Of a stretch of DNA of 64,000 nucleotides, positions 58,777 to 64,000 are shown piece after piece. Location of the stretch: the NCBI RefSeq assembly GCF_000830005.1, contig NZ_CP010407.1:8134001-8198000 (forward strand), read 5' to 3'. A program made the position numbers and the translations under genes. The DNA is from Streptomyces vietnamensis (GTDB lineage: Bacteria; Actinomycetota; Actinomycetes; Streptomycetales; Streptomycetaceae). The first letter of the stretch is position 1, and every line of letters begins with the position of its first letter. The notes below the pieces were generated by a model. It was not told the DNA's origin. It did no database searches and saw only the letters and a program-made list of their open reading frames with translations.

Positions 58777-59754
58777 TCAGCGGAAGCGGCGCCGGTACTG
58801 GGCGGGGGTGGTGCCGAGACGGCGCCGGAAGGAACGGTGCAGGCTCTCCACGGAACCGAGGCCGCTGAGGGCGGCGATCTCGGGCAGGGAGCGGGCGGTG
58901 TCCTGGAGCAGCCGCCGCGCGGCCTCCAGTCGGACGGACTCGACGTACGCGGCCGGAGTGGTGCCGGTGCGCTCGCGGAACAGCCGGGAGAAGTGACGCA
59001 CACTCAGGTGCAGGCGCGCGGACAGGACTTCGGCGGACAGGTCCTCGGTGAGGTGCTCACCGATCCACCTGCGCAGGTCGTCCAGCCGGTCGCCGGGCGC
59101 CGCAGGAAGCGCGAGCGGGACGCTGAACTGACTCTGGCCGCCTGCACGTTTGACGTACATGACCATCGTCCGGGCTGTGGTCAGGGCGTGTTCGGGTCCG
59201 TGGTCCTCGGTGACCATGGCCAGTGCCATGTCCATCCCCGAGGCGATGCCGGCGCAGGTCCACAGGCGGCCCTCACGGATGAAGATCGGGTCCGGATCGA
59301 CGGTGACGAGCGGGTGGTCGGAGGCCAGCCGTGCGGCCGTCCGCCAGTGGGTCGTGGCGGAACGGCCGTCCAGCAGGCCGGCCGCGGCCAGCAGGTGCGC
59401 GCCCGAGCAGATGGATCCCAACCGCCCGATGCCGGGGGCCGTTTCGCGCAGCCAGTCGATGATTCCGCGGTCGAGCACCGGCTCCACCTCGTGGTCGTGC
59501 ACACGGACGGCGCCCGATACGAGCAAGGTGTCCACGTCGCCGTTCACCTCGTCCAGAGTCAGGTCGGCCATCAGCCGGATCCCGCTGGAGGTGGTCACCG
59601 GCTCGCCCTGGGCCGTGGCGATGCGGACGGTGTAGCCGGGCCGGGCGGTGTCGGCGACTCGCGCGGCGACGGAGAACACCTCGGCCGGGCCGGTGACGTT
59701 GAGCAGTTCGACGCCGGGGAAGGCCGCGATGACGACTCGGTGCGGTGGGAGCAT
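58777..59754 (-). CDS. GlxA-type AraC-family regulator (DJ-1/PfpI + HTH)
   Basis: 325 aa from ATG 59754 (MLPPHRVVIAAFPGVELLN). N-terminal DJ-1/PfpI domain with the nucleophile-elbow cysteine in GSICSGAHLLAAAGLLDG; C-terminal AraC double HTH (VLSARLHLSVRHFSRLFRER, IAALSGLGSVESLHRSFRRR). Regulators of this kind respond to small metabolites. It is upstream of the MBL hydrolase on the same strand and 133 bp downstream of the cupin stop, and may control those genes. Confidence 0.88.
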   Translation of the reverse strand: MLPPHRVVIAAFPGVELLNVTGPAEVFSVAARVADTARPGYTVRIATAQGEPVTTSSGIRLMADLTLDEVNGDVDTLLVSGAVRVHDHEVEPVLDRGIIDWLRETAPGIGRLGSICSGAHLLAAAGLLDGRSATTHWRTAARLASDHPLVTVDPDPIFIREGRLWTCAGIASGMDMALAMVTEDHGPEHALTTARTMVMYVKRAGGQSQFSVPLALPAAPGDRLDDLRRWIGEHLTEDLSAEVLSARLHLSVRHFSRLFRERTGTTPAAYVESVRLEAARRLLQDTARSLPEIAALSGLGSVESLHRSFRRRLGTTPAQYRRRFR

Positions 59755-59887
59755 GTGCCGATCATTTCGCCCCGCCGCGAGGGCCGCAATGACCATGTTC
59801 TGTCAGATTCGGACACCATGTTGCCGGGATCTCGGCGCCGGCTCGGGCAGCTCCTCGGCAGCGGGACGGCGGGCGACCGTGCCGCGG

Positions 59888-60301
59888 CTACCGGGAGCGG
59901 GTGCGGGGACCGTCGTACTGCGCGTCGGTGACGGGCTCGGCCCAGGTCGTCTCCGGAGTGCCGTCCGTCGTGGCCTCCCACAACGCGATGTGCTCCATGA
60001 AGCGGTCGGGGGCCGCGCCGTGCCAGTGCTCCTCGCCGGGAGGACAGGCGACGGTCTCGCCCGGGTGGGCTTCGAAGAGGGCGCCGTCGCGGGTGCCGAC
60101 GTACGCGATGCCGGAGACGACGTGGAGGGTCTGTCCGACGGCGTGGGAGTGCCAGTGGGTACGGGCGCCCGGGGCGAAGCGGACCAGGTTGGCGCGCAGG
60201 CGGGAGGGCGCTCGGCCGGCGGCGATGACGTCCCACCAGACGTCGCCGGTGAACCACTCGGCCGGGGCCTTGCTGGTGGGCTGGGACTGGACGAATTCCA
60301 T
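59888..60301 (-). CDS. Cupin-domain protein
   Basis: 137 aa single-cupin protein. Metal-site pattern THWHSHAVGQTLHVVSG with later PPGEEHWHGAAPD. Sequence type matches the (R)-mandelonitrile-lyase-like/quercetinase-like cupins often found beside MFS and SDR genes. Possible oxidoreductase, isomerase or binding protein; function uncertain. Confidence 0.85.
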   Translation of the reverse strand: MEFVQSQPTSKAPAEWFTGDVWWDVIAAGRAPSRLRANLVRFAPGARTHWHSHAVGQTLHVVSGIAYVGTRDGALFEAHPGETVACPPGEEHWHGAAPDRFMEHIALWEATTDGTPETTWAEPVTDAQYDGPRTRSR

Positions 60302-60334
60302 GACGATGATCTTTCTTGCGGTGGGTGGACGGGT

Positions 60335-60406
60335 CTACCGGGCGGTGCAGCCGCCGTCGACGGGGAGGGCGATCCCGGTGGCGTAGCTCGCGCCGGGGGA
60401 GAGGGC
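60335..60406 (-). pseudogene. C-terminal relic of a short-chain dehydrogenase
   Basis: Reading on the minus strand to TAG (60337-60335) gives ALSPGASYATGIALPVDGGC then TAR: the standard SDR C-terminus (ASYxTGxxLPVDGG). It begins directly after the MFS stop codon, with no start and no Rossmann fold. A deletion appears to have removed the rest of the gene between the MFS and cupin genes. Confidence 0.75.
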
Positions 60407-60407
60407 T

Positions 60408-61664
60408 TCAGCGGGACGTCCGTACGGATGCCGCCTCGTCGCTCCGGCCTCGGTCCCGGGCGGGGTGCCGCGCCACGATCCGGGCTTGCCGTCGGATGCC
60501 GGTGAGGGCGAGGACGGTGAGCGGCAGGAGGGTGAGGGCGGCGGAGACGGCGCCGACGAGGGCCGGTCCGGTCAGATCGAGGGAGGAGTGCAGGGCCTGG
60601 CCTGCGAGGGCGGAGCCGGCGGCGATGCCGGTGTTGTAGGCGGAGGTCGTCAGCGCCGAGGTGAGGGTGGGGGCGTCACCGGCGAAGCGGACGGCGAGGG
60701 AGGTGACGACGGGGTTGACGGTGAACCCGGCCAGGGCCATGAGGAAGACCAGGGCGACGGCCGTGACCGGGCCGTTCGACAGCGGGATCAGCAGGAGCAG
60801 GGCCAGGGCGGTGACCGCGGCGGCGGTGAGGGTGGTGGCCATCGGGCGGTGGTCGCCGAGCCGGCCGCCGATGGCGGTGCCACCCAGGGCACCGAGCCCG
60901 AAAACGACCAGAACGAGGGGGACGGCTCCGGCCGGGATGCCGGCACGGTCGGTCAGCAGCGGGGTGATGTAGGTGTACGTGGCCAGGACACCGCCCATGA
61001 TCAGGACGGCGGCGGCCAGGGCGAGCCACAGCCGCCCCTGCCGCAGGGCGCGGACCTCGGCCCGTACCGAGATCTCGGCCCGCTGCTCCGCGGCGGGGAC
61101 GAACCGGCCGACGAGCACGGCCGCGAGACCCGCGAGGACGGCCAGGGCCCAGAAGGGGCCGCGCCAGCCGGTGTACTGGCCGACGAAAGAGCCGATCGGC
61201 ACGCCGACGACGTTGGCCAGGGTCAGTCCGCCCATCATGACGCCGACGGCCCGGGTGGCCCGGGCCGGGCCCGCGGCGGCGGTGGCGATGACGAATCCGA
61301 CGGCCCAGAACGCTCCGGTGGCCAGTGCGGTGACGACGCGGGCGGCGAGGACGACGGTGAAGGAGGAGCTGAGCACGGTGACGACGTGCCCGAGGGCGAA
61401 GACCGCCAGGGCGAGGGCGAGGGTCAGACGCCGGGACAGGCGCAGGGTGGTCAGCGCCATGGTCGGCCCGCCGACGATCATGCCGATCGCGAAGGCGGTG
61501 ATCAGCAGGCCTGCCCGGGAGACGCCGACGCCGAGGTCGGAGGCGATCTCCGGGAGCAGCCCGGCGATGACGAACTCGGTGGTGCCCATCAGGAACGTGC
61601 CGGCGGCGAGCACCCACACCACGAAGGGCAGCTTGCCCGCGCGGGTGTCGGCTGCGGGTGACAT
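60408..61664 (-). CDS. MFS efflux transporter (DHA1, AraJ/CmlR-like)
   Basis: 418 aa, 12 membrane segments. Starts with WVLAAGTFLMGTTEFVIAGLLPEIA, the characteristic opening of DHA1 drug/sugar exporters of the AraJ/YdhP/Cmx group, and contains GGPTMALTTLRLSRR in the 2-3 loop. Probably exports small toxic compounds. It follows the zinc alcohol dehydrogenase gene (84 bp) on the same strand, both divergent from the XRE regulator. Confidence 0.9.
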   Translation of the reverse strand: MSPAADTRAGKLPFVVWVLAAGTFLMGTTEFVIAGLLPEIASDLGVGVSRAGLLITAFAIGMIVGGPTMALTTLRLSRRLTLALALAVFALGHVVTVLSSSFTVVLAARVVTALATGAFWAVGFVIATAAAGPARATRAVGVMMGGLTLANVVGVPIGSFVGQYTGWRGPFWALAVLAGLAAVLVGRFVPAAEQRAEISVRAEVRALRQGRLWLALAAAVLIMGGVLATYTYITPLLTDRAGIPAGAVPLVLVVFGLGALGGTAIGGRLGDHRPMATTLTAAAVTALALLLLIPLSNGPVTAVALVFLMALAGFTVNPVVTSLAVRFAGDAPTLTSALTTSAYNTGIAAGSALAGQALHSSLDLTGPALVGAVSAALTLLPLTVLALTGIRRQARIVARHPARDRGRSDEAASVRTSR

Positions 61665-61748
61665 ACAGGTACTTCTTCTTTCTCCGGGGGGCGGGGGCAG
61701 GAGGCGACGTGGACCGGACTGCGGCGGATCCTTCGAGGAGAGAAGGGT

Positions 61749-62765
61749 TCAGGGCTTGAGAAGGGCCTTGACGGCGCGGCGCTCGTCCATCGCCTGGTAA
61801 CCCTCGGCGACCTGCTCCAGGGGCAGCGTGAGGTCGAAGACCTTGCCCGGGTCGATCCGGCCCGAAAGGACGCGGTCGATGAGGTCGGGCAGGTAGCGGC
61901 GTACGGGGGCGGGGCCGCCGCGCAGGCCGACGTGGGAGAAGAACAGCTCCTGCCCGTCGACCGCGACGTCATGGGGGACGCCGACGAAGCCGACGCTGCC
62001 ACCGGGCCGGGCCGAGTGCAGGGCCTGCCGCATGGCCTCGGCGGTGCCGACGCATTCCAGGACGCTGTCGGCGCCGATTCCGCCGGTCATCTCCTCGACC
62101 AGGGCCACGCCCTCCTCGCCGCGCTCGGTGACGATGTCGGTGGCGCCGAACGCGCGCGCCAGCTTCTGCCGGGACGAGTGCCGCGACATGGCGATGATCC
62201 GCTCGGCGCCCATCTCCTTGGCGGCGATCACAGCGCACAGGCCGACCGCTCCGTCACCGACGACCACCGCGGTGGAACCCGGCCTCACCTCGGCGGCCTC
62301 GGCGGCCCACCAGCCGGTGCCCAGCACGTCCGACACGGCCAGCAGACCGGGCCAGAACTTCTCGTCCGGTACCCCGTCGGTGGCGACCAGGGTGCCCTGG
62401 GCGTTGGGGATGCGCACGTACTCCGCCTGGCAGGTGGACATGAACTCGCGGTGCAGGCAGTTCGACGGAAAGCCGTTGAGGCAGTTCGGACAGGTGTTGT
62501 CCGAGGTCGCGAAGGAGCCGACGACGAACTGCCCGGGCCGGATGGCGGTGACCTCGGCCCCGACCTCCTCCACGAAGCCGACGTACTCGTGCCCCATCGG
62601 ATGCGGGTCGCCGATCGGTTCGGCGCCCCGGTAGGGCCACAGGTCGGAGCCGCAGACGCAGGTGACGGCCGTGCGGATGATCGCATCGGTGGGCTTGAGG
62701 ATCTTCGGGTCGTCCAGGGTCTCGAAACGGACGTCGCCGGGGGCGTGGATCATTGCGCCGCGCAT
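61749..62765 (-). CDS. Zinc-dependent alcohol dehydrogenase
   Basis: 338 aa medium-chain dehydrogenase. Catalytic zinc ligands in CVCGSDLWPYRG and MGHEYVGFVEE; structural cysteines in DNTCPNCLNGFPSNC; NAD(P) site VVGDGAVGLCAVIAA. Interconverts alcohols and aldehydes, substrate unknown. First gene of the minus-strand group facing the XRE regulator; an inverted repeat at 62919-62941 lies between. Confidence 0.9.
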   Translation of the reverse strand: MRGAMIHAPGDVRFETLDDPKILKPTDAIIRTAVTCVCGSDLWPYRGAEPIGDPHPMGHEYVGFVEEVGAEVTAIRPGQFVVGSFATSDNTCPNCLNGFPSNCLHREFMSTCQAEYVRIPNAQGTLVATDGVPDEKFWPGLLAVSDVLGTGWWAAEAAEVRPGSTAVVVGDGAVGLCAVIAAKEMGAERIIAMSRHSSRQKLARAFGATDIVTERGEEGVALVEEMTGGIGADSVLECVGTAEAMRQALHSARPGGSVGFVGVPHDVAVDGQELFFSHVGLRGGPAPVRRYLPDLIDRVLSGRIDPGKVFDLTLPLEQVAEGYQAMDERRAVKALLKP

Positions 62766-62918
62766 CAGGATTCCTTACGTACGAGGGGGGGGCGGGGCCG
62801 CCCGGGACTGTCCGGGGCGACCCGTGTGCCGGCGTTCCTGCCCTGCCGCAGGAGCAGCAGGAAAACGCCACGTCATCCAGGTAACCGGCACTTCGCGCAC
62901 GCAGCGAGTCACTGACAA

Positions 62919-62941
62919 GGGGTGTACCGGCAGTACATCCC
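62919..62941. promoter_or_regulatory. Inverted repeat before the XRE regulator
   Basis: GGGGTGTAC (62919-62927), 5-bp spacer, GTACATCCC (62933-62941); 8 of 9 positions pair. It is in the 207-bp divergent region between the dehydrogenase and XRE genes and is a natural site for that regulator. Confidence 0.6.
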
Positions 62942-62972
62942 TCCGGCGTCGGGCAGGTCGTACCGTCGAGGT

Positions 62973-63863
62973 GTGGACAACCAAGCAGAGGTCCGCGAGT
63001 TCCTCACCTCGCGGCGATCCAAGATCACGCCCGAGCAGGCCGGACTGCCCACCGGCAGCAGACGCCGGGTCCCCGGCCTGCGCCGCAGCGAGGTCGCGGC
63101 GCTGGCCGACGTCAGCGTGGAGTACTACGCCAAGCTGGAACGCGGCAACCTCGCCGGCGTCTCACCGGCCGTTCTGGAGTCCGTCGCCCGCGCGCTGCGG
63201 CTCGACGACGCCGAGCGCGCCCACCTGCTCCACCTGGCCCAGGCCGCCGACGGCTCCGACGCCCTCACCCGCCCCCGGCGCCGTGCCACCAAGCAGTGGA
63301 AGCCGCACCCGAGCCTGCAGTGGACCCTGGACGCGGTCACCGCATGCCCCGCCTTCGTCCGCAACGGCCGCATGGACCTCCTGGCCACCAACAGCCTGGC
63401 CCGCGCCTTCCACCACGACCTCTACGCCAACCCGCACAACCAGGGGAACTTCGCCCGCTTCCAGTTCCTCGACCCCCTCTCGCGCCGCTTCTACCCCGAC
63501 TGGGACCTGGCCGCGGACATCACCGTCGCCATCCTGCGCACCGAGGCCGGTCGCAACCCGCACGGCAAGGAGCTGCACGATCTCGTCGGTGAGCTGTCGA
63601 CCCGCAGCGACGCCTTCCGCACCCGCTGGGGCGCCCATGACGTCCGCCTCCACGGCACGGGTACGAAGCGTTTCCACCACGCGGCGGTCGGTGACCTCAC
63701 CCTCGCCTACGAGGGGATGGAGATGACGGCCGAACCCGGGCTCGTGCTCACCGTCTACACCGCCGAACCCGGCTCGCCCTCCGACGAGGGCCTGCGCCTG
63801 CTCGCCTCCTGGGCGGCCACGCAGGAGACCGCGTCCGCCACGGAGGAGACGGCAGCGCGCTGA
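62973..63863 (+). CDS. XRE-family regulator with MmyB-like ligand domain
   Basis: 296 aa from GTG 62973 (MDNQAEVREFLTSRRSKITPE); the in-frame codons upstream run into the inverted repeat. N-terminal HTH_31: RVPGLRRSEVAALADVSVEYYAKLERGNL. The C-terminal PAS-like MLTR domain is typical (SLQWTLDAVTACPAFVRNGR, LLATNSLARAFHHDLY, FARFQFLD). Divergent from the dehydrogenase/MFS operon, which such regulators normally control. Confidence 0.9.
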   Translation: MDNQAEVREFLTSRRSKITPEQAGLPTGSRRRVPGLRRSEVAALADVSVEYYAKLERGNLAGVSPAVLESVARALRLDDAERAHLLHLAQAADGSDALTRPRRRATKQWKPHPSLQWTLDAVTACPAFVRNGRMDLLATNSLARAFHHDLYANPHNQGNFARFQFLDPLSRRFYPDWDLAADITVAILRTEAGRNPHGKELHDLVGELSTRSDAFRTRWGAHDVRLHGTGTKRFHHAAVGDLTLAYEGMEMTAEPGLVLTVYTAEPGSPSDEGLRLLASWAATQETASATEETAAR

Positions 63864-63906
63864 AGGGGCGGCGCCGGGTTCTGCAAGCTGCCTGTGGGCC
63901 GAGCCG

Positions 63907-64000
63907 TCAGAAGTTGATGAACGCCGCTTCCCCGACCCACGTGTCGCGCATGACCAGCCGGACGTCGGTGATGCGCGCCTCGGCCGTGCCGGACTCCGTC
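63907..64000 (-). CDS. C-terminal end of an unidentified gene (cut by the window edge)
   Basis: The last 30 codons on the minus strand read TESGTAEARITDVRLVMRD then TWVGEAAFINF and TGA (63909-63907). The composition looks coding and the stop faces the XRE gene's stop. Too short to assign a family; it resembles the end of a beta-rich domain. Confidence 0.45.
   Translation of the reverse strand, partial: TESGTAEARITDVRLVMRDTWVGEAAFINF

Noticed and set aside
1..64000. Secondary-metabolite cluster, prophage or integrative element
   Set aside because: No polyketide, NRPS, terpene, integrase, transposase, tail or capsid genes were found; the genes are ordinary chromosomal metabolism and regulation.

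Overview
The window is high-GC actinobacterial chromosome, almost certainly from a Streptomyces. Third codon positions are nearly always G or C, GTG and TTG starts with GGAGG-like sites are common, many genes couple through 4-base ATGA/GTGA/TTGA overlaps, and the gene families (SCO2400 family, DUF5107 protein, MmyB-type XRE regulator, several LacI regulators) are typical of that genus. I saw no tRNA, rRNA, CRISPR array, integrase or transposase, and no PKS/NRPS genes.

Positions 69-30566 form one large carbohydrate-utilisation region. It holds three complete or near-complete sugar ABC importers. The first is a MalFG/binding-protein set (69-3343) beside a divergent LacI regulator (3504-4574) and a cytosolic GH35 beta-galactosidase (4734-6485). 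The second is a MalFG/binding-protein/DUF5107 operon (9379-14409) facing a second LacI regulator (14638-15654). The third is an AraF-G-H-like set (24710-28502) followed by a secreted GH27 enzyme (28548-30566). Around them lie a cytosolic GH95 alpha-L-fucosidase-type enzyme, a secreted GH2 enzyme with two discoidin domains, a secreted GH59 enzyme with a ricin-type lectin domain, and a secreted beta-propeller/ricin/Ig protein. The likely job is breakdown of a galactose-, arabinose- and fucose-containing plant glycan such as arabinogalactan: secreted enzymes release sugars, three importers take them up, and cytosolic enzymes finish the job. Two different palindromic operator motifs, each repeated at separate promoters, tie the genes together.

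From 30578 to 33396 an Lrp/AsnC regulator is divergent from an EamA exporter and a type I aminotransferase, a small amino-acid export/transamination unit. A HAD-IIA phosphatase follows. At 34314-39111 lie a TetR regulator, glycerol-3-phosphate dehydrogenase, an alkyl-DHAP-synthase-like flavoprotein and a diacylglycerol-kinase-like lipid kinase, which suggests glycerophospholipid or ether-lipid metabolism. Next come a CsbD protein, a CPBP protease, a membrane alpha/beta hydrolase, a D-cysteine-desulfhydrase-like PLP enzyme, a TetR-controlled alkylsulfatase with a perfect 19-bp palindrome at its promoter, a subtilisin-type protease and an SCO2400 family protein.

Positions 49434-57757 hold a compact envelope cluster: a GT87 glycosyltransferase, a cytochrome b561/sulfite-oxidase-type molybdopterin protein with a small membrane partner, a methyltransferase, a DUF2064 protein, a GT2 glycosyltransferase, a response regulator, a histidine kinase and a sugar-nucleotide epimerase. 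A nearly identical 18-bp element occurs twice between the GT87 and molybdoprotein genes and once between the GT2 and response-regulator genes, marking a probable two-component regulon. The right end (57946-63863) is an electrophile/redox group: MBL hydrolase, GlxA-type regulator, cupin, MFS exporter and zinc alcohol dehydrogenase, divergent from an XRE regulator. Three short gene relics (ricin domain, GntR regulator, SDR) show local deletion and decay.
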